A stretch of 64,000 bases of DNA from Bicyclus anynana. Taxonomy: Eukaryota; Arthropoda; Insecta; Lepidoptera; Nymphalidae. A program made the translations under genes and the position numbers. Numbering within the stretch: position 1 is the stretch's first letter; every line of letters begins with the position of its first letter. Shown in pieces: positions 53,101 through 64,000 of the stretch. The stretch lies in contig NC_069090.1 in assembly GCF_947172395.1 (NCBI RefSeq), positions 11,290,226-11,354,225 on the forward strand. Reading direction: 5' to 3'. The notes below the pieces were generated by a model. That model worked only from the letters and a program-made list of their open reading frames with translations. It searched no databases and had not been told where the DNA came from.

Positions 53101-56100
53101 GTGTGTTTTCCTCCTTGAAATAAATTAATTTGAATTTAATTATGTAGATTCAAAAGAATTTTAAATAAGTAATGGAACGAAGTTGTACCTCTGTAAATAA
53201 TCTCTGGAACTGGTACTCTCGGCTGACGATCTCCCGCCAGTTTCTTTCAACCTGTTGAAAAATACGTAAAAAATAAATTCAGAAAAATGTGCTCAGTGAT
53301 ACCAATCTATACTATAGTAACATTATAGAGAGGTAAAGTTTTTGAGGTGGTAAGTTACAGGTATGGCTCTATAATTTTTTGCAAATTTAGAAACTTCCAA
53401 ATAAACAAATTTTTGAAATTTCTGGTTATGAGATTTTTTAATTTTTTAATACATGGTGCTGCGCGCGAACTTGTTCAAGACGATGAGATGACGAGACTCA
53501 CCTCCTCCTTGAGCTCGTAGTCGGTGGTGTGCTTCAGCTGCACGAGCGAGCGGCGCGCGACGGCCAGCGCCTTCTCCCCGCCGCGCTTGGTGCTGCGCGC
53601 GAACTTGTTCAAGACGATGAGATGACGAGACTCACCTCCTCCTTGAGCTCGTAGTCGGTGGTGTGCTTCAGCTGCACGAGCGAGCGGCGCGCGACAGCCA
53701 GCGCCTTCTCCCCGCCGCACTTGGTGCTGCGCGCGAACTTGTTCAAGACGATGAGATGACGAGACTCACCTCCTCCTTGAGCTCGTAGTCGGTGGTGTGC
53801 TTCAGCTGCACGAGCGAGCGGCGCGCGACGGCCAGCGCCTTCTCCCCGCCGCGCTTGGTGCTGCGCGCGAACTTGTTCAAGACGATGAGATGACGAGACT
53901 CACCTCCTCCTTGAGCTCGTAGTCGGTGGTGTGCTTCAGCTGCACGAGCGAGCGGCGCGCGACGGCCAGCGCCTTCTCCCCGCCGCGCTTGGTGCTGCGC
54001 GCGAACTTGTTCAAGACGATGAGATGACGAGACTCACCTCCTCCTTGAGCTCGTAGTCGGTGGTGTGCTTCAGCTGCACGAGCGAGCGGCGCGCGACGGC
54101 CAGCGCCTTCTCCCCGCCGCGCTTGGTGCTGCGCGCGAACTTGTTCAAGACGATGAGATGACGAGACTCACCTCCTCTTTGAGCTCGTAGTCGGTGGTGT
54201 GCTTCAGCTGCACGAGCGAGCGGCGCGCGACAGCCAGCGCCTTCTCCCCGCCGCACTTGGTGCTGCGCGCGAACTTGTTCAAGACGATGAGATGACGAGA
54301 CTCACCTCCTCCTTGAGCTCGTAGTCGGTGGTGTGCTTCAGCTGCACGAGCGAGCGGCGCGCGACGGCCAGCGCCTTCTCCCCGCCGCGCTTGGTGCTGC
54401 GCGCGAACTTGTTCAAGACGATGAGATGACGAGACTCACCTCCTCCTTGAGCTCGTAGTCGGTGGTGTGCTTCAGCTGCACGAGCGAGCGGCGCGCGACG
54501 GCCAGCGCCTTCTCCCCGCCGCGCTTGGTGCTGCGCGCGAACTTGTTCAAGACGATGAGATGACGAGACTCACCTCCTCCTTGAGCTCGTAGTCGGTGGT
54601 GTGCTTCAGCTGCACGAGCGAGCGGCGCGCGACGGCCAGCGCCTTCTCCCCGCCGCGCTTGGTGCTGCGCGCGAACTTCTTCAAGAACGCCTCCACGCGG
54701 CTGTCCACGTGTGCAACACTGTTTGACACGAGATATACCACATTACTAAGCATATAGATTTGTTAAACACATACACACTCACACGCACGATTTTTTTTTT
54801 ACCTAAAACGAATTCAAATCCCATCGCTGCCACCAACCTAGGCTTGAGTCCTGTATGCCTTACATGCGACCAACAAATATCAACCTATAGCGACGCAACC
54901 GGAAATGCTATCTTTTTTAATGCATTGAGACGTAAAAGACGGGACTGGAACAACTCCTGACGAAAGAGAATAATGATGAGGAGGAATCTAACCTGAACTT
55001 GTCCACCTGCGTGTTGACGGTGATGGAGAAGCCCAGCACGCCGAAGGTGTAGCGCATCATGCTGAACACGCTGTAGCCCAGCTGCTCCTTGGTGCGCAGA
55101 GCGTTGAACACTGGCTCTTCCATCAACATCTACAAACGTAGACATGCGAATATATTTCATTTATTTAAGGAAAGTTCGATTTGTTTCTATTTAAAATAGT
55201 TTTAGTACAAACAACTTTGTACCACAGCAGGTTTAAGTAATCACACTTTTTTTACACGCTTTATATTAGCTTCACTTGATTTGACCCACTTCCCGGTCAC
55301 CGATTGGGATGAAAATTTGCACACCCTCTGAGTTCTTTACAAATCCAATATGGCGGCCTCCCCAAGCTTGTAAGTATGTATGTAAGAAAATCTTGGAATC
55401 TTAATTTGACCCACTTCCCGGTCTTCGATTAGGATGAAATTTTGCAAGCGCTCTGAGTTCTGATGACAATACATGACTAGCTAAGAAACGACATTACAAA
55501 TCCAATATAATGACCTCCCCAAGATGTTTGAAATCCACCCCATGATATGGATATCAAATGAAAGGGTTTGCTGTCAGGAATACGAAAAAAATAGTTACGT
55601 GACTTAAATTCAATATGGCGGCCATCCAAGATGGCGGATTGGCTATTTGAAATGCACCCCCATAATATGGGTATTATATAAAAAGGGTTTGTTGAATGGG
55701 ATACGAAAAAAAATATCACGTGACCTATATCCATTTGTAATTTTTAGAGCATGCTAAAAACGTGTTTTTTAGTTTTTTAAACTATTTTCAAGTTATTTTT
55801 AAATAATACACCGAGAACTGGAAAGCACCTATGTTCATCACAGAAATATTATCTAGTTTTGGAAATCGAACGCTCGGCTATCGATGAAGAAGCAGGGTCG
55901 CACTCACCATCATAACTTCGAGGGTAGCCGTGTCTTGCGCGGTGGTACTGTCGCCCTGGTAGTAGTTGGTGACGATGCTGTTGGTGGAGGAATGTCGCAC
56001 TCACCATCATAACTTCGAGGGTAGCCGTGTCTTGCGCGGTGGTACTGTCGCCCTGGTAGTAGTTGGTGACGATGCTGTTGGTGGAGGAATGTCGCACTCA

Positions 56101-59100
56101 CCATCATAACTTCGAGGGTAGCCGTGTCTTGCGCGGTGGTACTGTCGCTCTGGTAGTAGTTGGTGACGATGCTGTTGGTGGAGGAATGTCGCACTCACCA
56201 TCATAACTTCGAGGGTAGCCGTGTCTTGCGCGGTGGTACTGTCGCCCTGGTAGTAGTTGGTGACGATGCTGTTGGTGGAGGAATGTCGCACTCACCATCA
56301 TAACTTCGAGGGTAGCCGTGTCTTGCGCGGTGGTACTGTCGCCCTGGTAGTAGTTGGTGACGATGCTGTTGGTGGAGGAATGTCGCACTCACCATCATAA
56401 CTTCGAGGGTAGCCGTGTCTTGCGCGGTGGTACTGTCGCTCTGGTAGTAGTTGGTGACGATGCTGTTGGTGGAGGAATGTCGCACTCACCATCATAACTT
56501 CGAGGGTAGCCGTGTCTTGCGCGGTGGTACTGTCGCTCTGGTAGTAGTTGGTGACGATGCTGTTGGTGGAGGAATGTCGCACTCACCATCATAACTTCGA
56601 GGGTAGCCGTGTCTTGCGCGGTGGTACTGTCGCTCTGGTAGTAGTTGGTGACGATGCTGTTGGTGGAGGAATGGCACACTCACCATCATAACTTCGAGGG
56701 TAGCCGTGTCTTGTGCGGTGGTGCTGTCGCCCTGGTAGTAGTTGGTGACGATGCTGTTGGTGGAGGACGGGTTCAGGCTGCTCACTCTTATCTTACGCTC
56801 GCCCAGAGGCAACCGGTACACTTTGAACTGTTTCAAGAAAAGTCCAATATCTTAAGATGAAGTTATTTGTATATACATATATTTAAAAAAAATCGGTCCT
56901 TTATTATTATATCACAAACTAGCGGACGCCCGCTATTTCGTACGATTGAAATTCATGTCTTTTATGAAGCCTGCGGGAACCGTGGATTATTCCGGAATAA
57001 AACATAGCCTATATGTTGCTCATTAATCTCGTCTATCTTCCAGTGAAATTCCTATCAAAAGCGATCCAGACATTCCAAAAGTTAGCCCGGACAAACGAAC
57101 AAAAAATTTTTATAAAGTTTGATTGTATTATAGAATCTTGTAAATAACTATAAGGCTATATGTATCGATAAATTCTATGTTGTGAGTTATCGCGACGACA
57201 TTATTACTTGCTGAATGACGTCACGATAACACGTAACATAGAATTGTTAAAGTACGTATTAGTACAAACCTCTGGCATTTCACTCTCTGCTATTCCCTCC
57301 CATTTGATGTTGTCCAAAACATTTTCGGATATTTTGATCGCTTCGTGCCACGCCAAGTTGCCTTGAACCAATATCTAAAAAAACAACATTTAAATTAGAA
57401 CCAATGAAGAATTATGTAAATAAAAACTTTTTTAGTAATCAAAATTTTGTATTTTGTACTCCAATATTTTAATAACACCGAACATTTTATTATTTTTTAT
57501 CTTCTGAAAAGCCATTTTGACTAAAACAAGAATTTGAAAAAGACTCCTTTGCAATGTGATTTACGAGTACAAACCGTTTTAAATTGTGGAAGAATATATT
57601 TACTGATAAATATTGTATTTACAGTTAGTTACTTGATATAGAATATGACAATACCAACCTGTACGTATAACCTATCCAAGAGCCGCTCAGTGAAATCCTT
57701 GAGGTCCGACAAAGTAATATTCTGCACAATCAATGCCTTGTCTCGTGGCGAAATATAAGGTTTTAGTAATATTTGCATCCGAACGTCCCTGCGAGAGAAT
57801 GACAATTTATTTATATTTATTAATATGGCGGTCCGTTATAATGGACTTTTTTCCTTCGAAGAGAAACTCCTCAGGACTCTCAACCACTCAAAAAACATTG
57901 AAAGCAGAGATCAGAGTCCAAGCGTGGCTAGCGGGTCTTACCTTAGACTATATCTACACTTACCATCAGGTGAGATCATGCTCAAACGCGAGCATATTTT
58001 GCATTAATCTTTTTAACATAAAAATGGAACAAAGACGTATTTCAGTTATTTTGATTTTAACACAACATTACTAAACCGATTTTTAAAAGAATTTTCAAAC
58101 TTGGGCAATAAACGACGAAGTTATGAGGTAACAAACATTAAAAAAAACATACGCGTCGAATTGAGAAACTCCCTCCTTTTTTTCAAGTCGGTTGAAAAAC
58201 TCACTTGGCCAACTTCTGCGGTTTGATGAGCACGTTGTGGTACGTGCGCGCGCGCACCTCGCGCACCGCCTCGAACATCTCCGGCGTGAGCGACGCCGTC
58301 GACTTGCGCATCTCGCGCGTCACCAGTTCCACCAGTAACTAGAGTTAAAGATATAAATCATCATTGGCAACCCATTTTCAGCTCACTGTTCAGCAAGAGT
58401 CGTCTCTCAGAGGGGTTAAGCCTCAGGCCACCACGCTCGCCCAATGCGGATCGGCAGACTTCTCACACGTAGAAAATTAGGAAAATTCTCTGGAATGCAG
58501 GTTTCCTCACGATGTTTTTCCTTAACCGCTTGAGACACGTGATATTTAATTTCTTAAAATGCATATAACTGAAAATTTGGAGCATGCCCCGTACCGAATT
58601 CGAACCTACGCCCTCCGAATCGAAGGCAGAGGTCATATTCACTGGGTTGTCACAGCTTCAAAAAAAATTAAAGATATAAATATTAGCTGTTTCTTAGATT
58701 TATAATTAAAAAAACAATCATCTGATTTCGTCCAGAAGTAAATTTTTTTAGAATATATTATTTAAATCTGCCTACATACTTTGTCTGTCAATCTCAATAC
58801 CGTTTTTCTAAGTCGTCTTCTGTCCCCTGTAAATCTAAAACGCCCAAAAGGGAATTTTATCAATTGAGCGTTTCTTTACAATACCGGGAAACGTCAGCCG
58901 ATTTTCTGTATTATTTATTAGCTGTAGACTCTTCAGGAGACCACAACAGAATCATCTGGAATAAAGAGCGAGCGCAGGAGTCCTGCCAGAAGAATCCCAG
59001 AAGGCTTTACAATAAAGGGGAAATGGTCAATGAGCTCTAAGGGCAACTCCTCTAAGACTTGGAACTGACTTAAAGGAACGTTCGGGAGTGTATCAGTCCT

Positions 59101-62100
59101 GACGCACCTAAACTGTGTTCTAAATCCAAAAAAGTAAAAAATGGGGGAAGTCTTCTTCGTCAGAGAAGAGGTAGTAGATCTGTTGTCATCGTCGCGATCG
59201 TAAAGAATGTTCTTTAAGCGTCAATCTCTATGAGAGACATTGAGGTTTCAAAACAAACCTTACCTTGGAGTAGCTTTCTCAAAATAATTTTTCGAAATCT
59301 ACTTGCAACACTGGGCAAATGTGGCATCTTCAATTAAACTTCAGGTGAGATCACAGTGAAGTAATTTGTCAATTTATACAGCAAAATAAGTAAAAAAGAA
59401 GATAAAAAGTTACTTACGTGTAAATTTTGACTATAGCCAACCACTTTTAACGTCAACCCTTTGTCAGAGACGTACAAGGAATGCGTCAAGTCAGCCATAT
59501 TCGCTGGATACACTTCTTCCTTTAAACAAAAGTTGATTAAGCATTATTATTCTAACTATATCAGCTGCAATAAATAGAAAGAAAATAAATCATCATTATT
59601 AACATAGTTCGAAGTAAAACCGATGTGCCTTTATCTATAACTTAAAGAATAAAATTCTCCAATTACACATCTTTTTGAATAACTTTCAATGAACCCAGTC
59701 CACAAGATCGTCATAAGAATGTTCTAACCTTCAGTCCTTGCTGCAATACATCTGTCCAGAGGTCAATAAGACACGCCCTGAAATAAATCAATACGATAAC
59801 GCTCTGTATATCACTAGTATATAAATGCTACCGAATATTGTCTTTTGCAAAAAACAGCTAACATGCAAATCAGCATTTTTAGACTATCCTTTTAAACACA
59901 TTTAATACTTTATTAATATTGGCATACTAGTTATTCCCAGCAGCTGCACCTTCAGTTATTATGGAAATATCGGGATAAGTCACTTGTCTACCTATGCCAG
60001 ACTTATATGTCTCTATGGTAAATTTCATCCCAATCCAGTCAATTATTCTGGAGTTATAAATGGTGTAATTGATTTCGTTTTGTACATTTAGAGCAATTTA
60101 TACAAAGGATGTATGTGTGGGTAGAAGACAACTTACTCTCTCGGCGACTTCAAACTCAATGGCGTGATGAAATACAAATACAGCAACGCTGTGGGGAATC
60201 TGAACTTGAAGTCAGGCTTGTACCACAGTTCCATGTGGCGGTTCTTGCGCAATAAATTGGGTTGATCTAACCTGAAATCATAATTTTGAAAATAATTCTG
60301 ATAACTGGTACTACAAATTTATAATCGCAATAGATTTATCAACGATTTATCTCATATCATCATCATATCAGCCGATGGAAATCCACTGCAGGACATAGCC
60401 CGTTTGTAGAACTTCCAAATATCACAATCGTAAGCCGCCTGCATCAAGCGAATCCCTGCGACTCGCTTAATGTCGGCAATCTCCCTGGTGGGTGGTCGAC
60501 CAACACTGCGCTTTGTAGTGCGGGGTCGCCATTCCAGCACCTTGGAACCCCAACGTCCATCAGCTCTTCGAATTATGTATGTATTTTTGTTACTTCAGCT
60601 TCGCGACTCGTTTGAGCTAAGTCAGTGACTTTGATTCTTTTGCGGATTTCCTCATTTCTGATTCGATCACGCAGAGATACTCCGAGTATCGCTCGTTCCA
60701 TCGCCCGCTGCGTGACTCTGACCTTATGAGGCTTATAGTTTTATCTGAATCAATTTAATCTTTAGATTAACACGTTCAGTGCCACCGACTCGCCCGGAGA
60801 GTCCACGTAAATTTTATTCCAGCGCCGTAGACTCGCCTCGCGAGTTCAATGTTTTTGCAATTTTTTTTCAAAATGCATGTGTATTTTCTGCTTAAAATAA
60901 TACTGAAGACTAAATATACACTAATCTAATGAATAACGTGGTGGGCCGGGTGTGCAGACCCAGTTTATAATCGAAAGAAAATAAACTATTCTGCAATGCC
61001 TTGAACTCGCTAGGCGAGTTCACTAACATAGATTCTCAAACTTTTATAAATGAAATATATAAAAGGTAGATACTTTTATTTTCATTTTACCAAAAGTCAC
61101 ATTCACTCGTAAAACAACGGCGGATTGTGTTCGACACCTTGTAGGGGCTCGAATTTGGTGTTCACCAAATGGGTACTTCTAAGTTTTTGAGTCTGTCCTT
61201 GCGTTTTTGTTAAACGAACGGTGCAGAAAACACAAACTCAACTCTCGGTCTATTACTTTAAGAGTTACAACTGAAAGAGGATCCCTTCGCATTGTTAAAA
61301 ATTGCCGGCAAAACAAAAGGAACCGGTATTTTTTAACATGAACGCTCTGGTTAGTAAGCAATAAAAGCACTGATAACATTGTTTTTGCCAAGCTCTCATG
61401 TAGCACTAAAAATATACCAGACACTATTTAATAAATTTCGAAAGTAATTAAAATGTAACTTTACTCAAAACATCTATACATATAATAAGAAAATCTGTTT
61501 ATAAAAACAATATAAGATATCAACAATAATCAGTATTTGTAAGATTGAGAGCCACTGCATAAATTACGAAACAAACTTACCTTTTCGTTTATTTATAGTG
61601 TTTCTTGCCATTTTCTTTTTGTTAAATTACACCATATACTAGTTAATTGCTTTAAACACGTAACGTACACTGTCACGGCCACAAAAATAACAGAACATAG
61701 TTTTTACCCTAACGCAATGCCACTGAACTCGCGTGGCGAGTCGAATGATTCGTATCGCAGCGCCGGCGACTCACCTAGCGAGTCCAACGTAAAATGTAGG
61801 CGGCTCCCGAGAAAACATCGTGAAAATCGTAGCGGTAATGAAAGTGTTAAGAAGTGGTAGATGTGGAAGTAAGTTAGGCTGCCCATTCACAAGACAACTC
61901 GTGTTCTGTATGAGTATACTGCTAGTCACTCGTCAGTCTTTATCGTATAATTCGGCAATCTTCCGCACAAGAGTAGAATATCCTAACACTTGTCTAGGAA
62001 AAGCTTAATCTGTACTAATCTGTACTAATATTATAAAGCTGAAGAGTTTGTTTGTTTGATTGAACGCGCTAATCTCAGGAAGTACTGGTCCGATTTGAAA

Positions 62101-64000
62101 AATTATTTCAGTGTTAGATAGCCCATTTATCGAGGGAGGCTATAGGATATATATTATCCCCGTATTCCTACGGGAACAGGAACCACGCGGCGTCAGCTAG
62201 CAAATTAATATAGTTGAATTTCGGTAGAAACCCAATTGTTATTGATAGTGAAGCATATCGGTAGACGACCTATAGGTCGCGTCTCAGTTGCATTTCTTTT
62301 GAATAGATCTGTAGGAGATCGGCCTAATTCTACATATAGAATTCAAAACTCATTGCTGTTAGTTAGGCGTCATGATTTAATTTAAACTATTCTTTTAACT
62401 CCTTCCTTACCTAAAATGATTTACAGTGGCAATCAAATCTCCTTGCTGTAATACTACGCTAGTTCTTTCGCTCGCAGACACTTTTTTGTGTATATCTTTG
62501 ATGGAACTATTCATGAGGTCGATGTCCAGTCTGTCTGCCTCGTCCAGGTAAGGCTGCGCGGGCGGTACGAGGTCGAAGTTGGTAGTGAGGTAGATGTTCT
62601 TCTCAGGTAAGTCGAATTGTACGTAAGGTTTCACTGATAACCACCTCTCGAGCCACTCTGGTGGGACATCTAAAATAATGTGTTTTTAACTTGTTTAGTT
62701 GTTTGAATGATGTTTCAATGACAAAATAGAATATTGACCTATATACCTACTCATAATTGTATAGGTACAATTAAAATTAAGGACATTGTACCTATAAAAA
62801 ACAATCACAAATAAAACCATAATGACTAAAAACGACTAAGACTAAAAACGACTAAAATTGAAAAAATATTGTAAGGTAAGTATTGTTTATTGTATTTGTT
62901 ATTAAAATAAAGGCTACTATTATTATTTGTTGTTTTATTTTCAGTACGCGTTAACGAAATATATCGTGAAAAGAAAAAGACTAAGAAAAAAAATATTGTC
63001 GAATGGCGGCGAAATTGAAATGACGATTTCTCTTTCGTCAAAACAACGAACGAGAGCGATAATGATCAATACCGATTGCGCCGCTATTGGTCGACATTTT
63101 TGTCGTTCTCTCACCTCGAGATATATTGTTATTCGCACCTTAGGCCTACTGAAAAGACGGTTTGGTTTTGGATGTAATAGTAAAGCGACAGCCAAAACTC
63201 GTTTCTATTTATAAACCGAAGGAATATCAACACAACAGAAATGTATTGTTAAGCTACTCAAATGTATCAATCACTTTATTATTAAAAACTTAATTAACAT
63301 ATTTTAATAATGTGTTTCACGCCTCCCTTTAAGCATGTGATATCGAAACACATTTCGAATAAATCGTAGTATAGCAACCACTCAGAGGAAAATTAATTTA
63401 TGACAAATAAAAACAACAAATAAAACAAGTGAGCCATGATAGCCCAAGGGATATGACCTCTGCTTCCGATTCCAGAAGGTGTGGGTTCGAATCCGGTCCG
63501 GGGCATGCACCTCCAACTTTTCAGTTGTGTGCATTTTAAGAAATTAAATATCACATGTCTCAAACGGTGAAGGAAAACATCTTGAGGATACCTGCATACC
63601 AGAGAATTTTCTTAATTCTTGGTGGACTATTGGCCTAACCCCTCTCATTCTGAGAGGAGACTCGAGCTCAGCAGTGAGTCGAATATGGGTTAATGACGAA
63701 TAAAAACAAAGGAAATATGAATAAACGAACCTATCCTCTTATAGTCGATGCCGAACCACTTCTCCTTAGCGTCGTACTGTATGGGCACCGTGTGCTTGTG
63801 CGACAAGATCATTATGTTGACGGCGTCCGCTCGCATGCACTCGAGCAACTCTGTAATACCCTAAGAACAACATTAAACGTAATAATTAAGAAGAAGTCAA
63901 GAAAACGTCACAATGATCCACATATTCACAAAAATACATAAAATTTACGTTCCTGCCACCACACGGCTGCGTATTTCTCGGTATTTTGTTTCATAGCATT
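50192..64000 (-). CDS. Nrd1: Nardilysin-like M16 metallopeptidase, C-terminal 625 aa, 15 exons (5' end outside the window)
   Basis: Exons in transcript order: 64000-63949 (partial), 63850-63731, 62669-62411, 60271-60137, 59777-59729, 59519-59418, 58338-58205, 57788-57659, 57374-57270, 56827-56684, 55129-54993, 54718-54574, 53251-53189, 51165-51064, 50392-50192. All phases close. Segments such as EKWFGIDYK, RKNRHMELWYKPDF, NMADLTHSLYVSDKG, MEEPVFNALRTKEQLGY, VLGFSITVNTQ and ELKEE-VERNWREIV follow nardilysin rather than insulin-degrading enzyme, which has ISEPCF and RRANG at the matching places. This part is the inactive-half/substrate-chamber region; the zinc motif HxxEH lies upstream, off the window. 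Nardilysin cleaves at dibasic sites and aids ectodomain shedding. Two exons are followed by 9-copy exon-derived arrays. Confidence 0.93.
50465..50752. mobile_element. MITE with GCGGAGCGAG-rich ends in the last nardilysin intron
   Basis: Left end GACTGCCTGTCCACTAATGC... and the inverted right end (GGCTGCTAGTTCACCGAAGC...) match at about 20 of 28 positions, and TAA flanks both. The interior repeats GCGGAGCG. It is probably Harbinger-like. Confidence 0.65.
51217..51605 (+). repeat. Long copy of the AATATTATAAAG repeat, left of a near-identical pair
   Basis: From 'ctatactaatattataaaga' through 'atcggggagtgctatag' it matches 52462-52860 with few differences, in the same orientation, 1.24 kb apart, both in the same nardilysin intron. 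Confidence 0.8.
51606..52461. other. Nardilysin intron, unassigned
   Basis: AT-rich sequence between two repeat copies; 'ggttcaggatcaggttcagg' is a short tandem at about 52218-52243. Confidence 0.5.
52462..53085 (+). repeat. Right copy of the pair, extended by a GGTAGG minisatellite
   Basis: Same head as 51217. The body continues into the minisatellite at 52877-53037 and ends with the family terminus 'gaagtcgcgggcgtccgcta'. Confidence 0.8.
52877..53037 (+). repeat. Degenerate (GGTAGGG)n minisatellite with three TTAGG units
   Basis: G-rich runs of 5-7-bp units. 53014-53028 reads TTAGG three times, the arthropod telomere unit. Confidence 0.85.
53502..54573 (-). repeat. Exon-derived tandem array 1 in nardilysin: 134-bp unit, 9 copies counting the real exon
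   Basis: The donor-side motif ACGAGACTCACC starts at 53491, 53625, 53759, 53893, 54027, 54161, 54295, 54429 and 54563, always 134 apart. Each unit (- strand) holds about 107 bases of exon 54718-54574, its donor GAGGAG|GTGAGT and about 27 intron bases. Only the outermost (54563) copy is joined to the exon's own 5' end and acceptor. Two shared variants (GACAGCC and CCGCAC) recur exactly 536 bp apart, showing a later 4-unit duplication. Reading through any donor meets an in-frame TGA after eight codons. Confidence 0.93.
54860..54992. repeat. Fragment related to the ATGCGACCAA MITE
   Basis: 'ttacatgcgaccaacaaata' and 'gcgacgcaaccggaaatgct' resemble 47400-47470. Confidence 0.5.
55277..55740. repeat. 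Diverged tandem repeat of 'tttgacccacttcccggtc' and 'aatatggcggcc' blocks
   Basis: Two head blocks (55280 and 55408) and two tail blocks ('tttgaaat..accccat.atatgg' at 55528 and 55647) form a partly duplicated, non-coding repeat in a nardilysin intron. Confidence 0.65.
55901..56683 (-). repeat. Exon-derived tandem array 2 in nardilysin: 97-bp unit, 9 copies counting the real exon
   Basis: CACTCACCAT starts at 55901, 55998, 56095, 56192, 56289, 56386, 56483, 56580 and 56677. Each unit (- strand) contains 83-84 bases of the 3' end of exon 56827-56684, its donor ATGATG|GTGAGT and about 13 intron bases. The outermost copy alone continues into the exon body. A C/T variant (CGCCCTGG or CGCTCTGG) runs C,C,T,C,C,T,T,T,C from left to right, suggesting a 3-unit duplication. 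Apparent 94-aa ORFs here are repeat translations. Confidence 0.93.
56926..57115 (-). repeat. Dispersed repeat, 'agcctatatgtt' type
   Basis: It begins 'aaactagcggacgcccgcta' and ends 'gcccggacaaacgaacaaaa', related to 14680-14820. Confidence 0.65.
58362..58665 (-). repeat. SINE family B, full copy 5
   Basis: Reverse orientation; B box visible as GAATTCGAACC on +. It lies between nardilysin exons. Confidence 0.82.
58666..59417. other. Nardilysin intron, nothing recognised
   Basis: No repeat family or coding signal identified. Confidence 0.5.
60354..60725 (-). mobile_element. RTE-type LINE C-terminal/3' fragment
   Basis: The - strand frame 60540-60352 reads WRPRTTKRSVGRPPTR and, later, RVAGIRLMQAAYD, a typical RTE-clade C-terminus, followed by a (GAT)n-type end. 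Upstream bases to 60725 match the 34870-35011 fragment. Confidence 0.8.
60771..61846. mobile_element. 1.08-kb TTAA-flanked element (piggyBac-like, non-autonomous)
   Basis: TTAA lies at 60767-60770 and 61847-61850. The ends CACGTTCAGTGCCACC and (inverted) CACTTTCATTACCGC are similar. Subterminal ACTCGC..GCGAGT palindromes occur near both ends (60790-60850 and 61727-61780) and at 61005-61020, as expected for transposase-binding sites. No intact transposase is seen. Confidence 0.62.
62018..62205 (+). repeat. Dispersed AATATTATAAAG/CGCGGCGTCAGCTAG repeat
   Basis: Complete-looking copy from 'actaatattataaagctgaa' to 'accacgcggcgtcagctagc'. Confidence 0.72.
62670..63429. other. Nardilysin intron, possible old MITE at about 62990-63150
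   Basis: GC-richer stretch with 'gaatggcggcgaaattgaaa' and 'ccgctattggtcgacatttt' resembling the ATGCGACCAA-type element interior. No gene is seen. Confidence 0.4.
63430..63695 (+). repeat. SINE family B, copy 6
   Basis: Best head of the family: 'gatagcccaagggatatgac' and B box GTGGGTTCGAATCCGG. One internal block ('ctctgcgtg...gccagcgtgg') is deleted. Confidence 0.85.

Noticed and set aside
53502..56683. The regular arrays with 97- and 134-bp periods look at first like a CRISPR-type repeat array.
   Set aside because: There are no variable spacers; the whole unit repeats, and each unit is nardilysin exon plus donor sequence in a eukaryotic gene.
55849..56836. Series of 94-aa open frames starting MRHSSTNSIV.
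   Set aside because: They are translations of the 97-bp repeat read through successive units, each crossing an intron donor; only the outermost unit belongs to a real exon.
50192..64000. Insulin-degrading enzyme as the identity of the M16 gene.
   Set aside because: The MEEPxFxxLRTK, VLGFSITV and EEVxRNW segments and the spacing match nardilysin better.

Overview
The window looks like lepidopteran (moth or butterfly) nuclear DNA. It is AT-rich, its four protein-coding genes have many small exons with canonical GT-AG introns, and the spaces between exons are crowded with tRNA-derived SINEs, CR1/Jockey- and RTE-type LINE pieces, foldback MITEs and minisatellites. There are no bacterial features, no rRNA and no convincing tRNA gene. 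All exon models below were joined by hand; every splice phase closes and no internal stop remains.

Layout. (1) 198-17703, + strand: the C-terminal 191 codons of protein phosphatase 1 catalytic subunit in four exons. The first two are separated by a 15.5 kb intron that holds a near-complete LINE (about 5458-9865). A possible alternative 3' end lies near 19174. (2) About 17.7-30.1 kb: intergenic, with no gene I can support, but several structured mobile elements, notably a 661-bp TIR element carrying eight 61-bp repeats (19961-20621). (3) 30138-39393, + strand: a complete 11-exon secreted 5'-nucleotidase/apyrase gene (540 aa). (4) 39583-46623, - strand: a complete 6-exon pancreatic-lipase-family gene (330 aa), tail to tail with the nucleotidase at 190 bp. 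(5) 50192 to past the window edge, - strand: the C-terminal 625 residues of nardilysin, a zinc-dependent M16 metallopeptidase, in 15 exons.

The most unusual signal is a recurring architecture, not a gene. In three unrelated genes, on both strands, the 3' part of an exon has been tandemly copied together with its 5' splice site and a short piece of the following intron. The extra copies lie in the intron just downstream of the intact exon. It occurs four times: PP1 (167-bp unit, 3 copies plus a partial), nucleotidase exon 4 (2 copies, diverged), and nardilysin twice (134-bp unit x9 and 97-bp unit x9). Each array therefore presents a series of near-identical donor sites, with extra copies lacking the exon's normal acceptor. 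None of the donor spacings is a multiple of three. This is either a local duplication process acting at exon/donor boundaries or an assembly artefact; long reads would decide.

The four genes do not form a pathway: a Ser/Thr phosphatase, an extracellular nucleotide hydrolase, a secreted lipase and a metallopeptidase. Two of them (nucleotidase and lipase) encode secreted proteins and converge, so their 3' ends may overlap.
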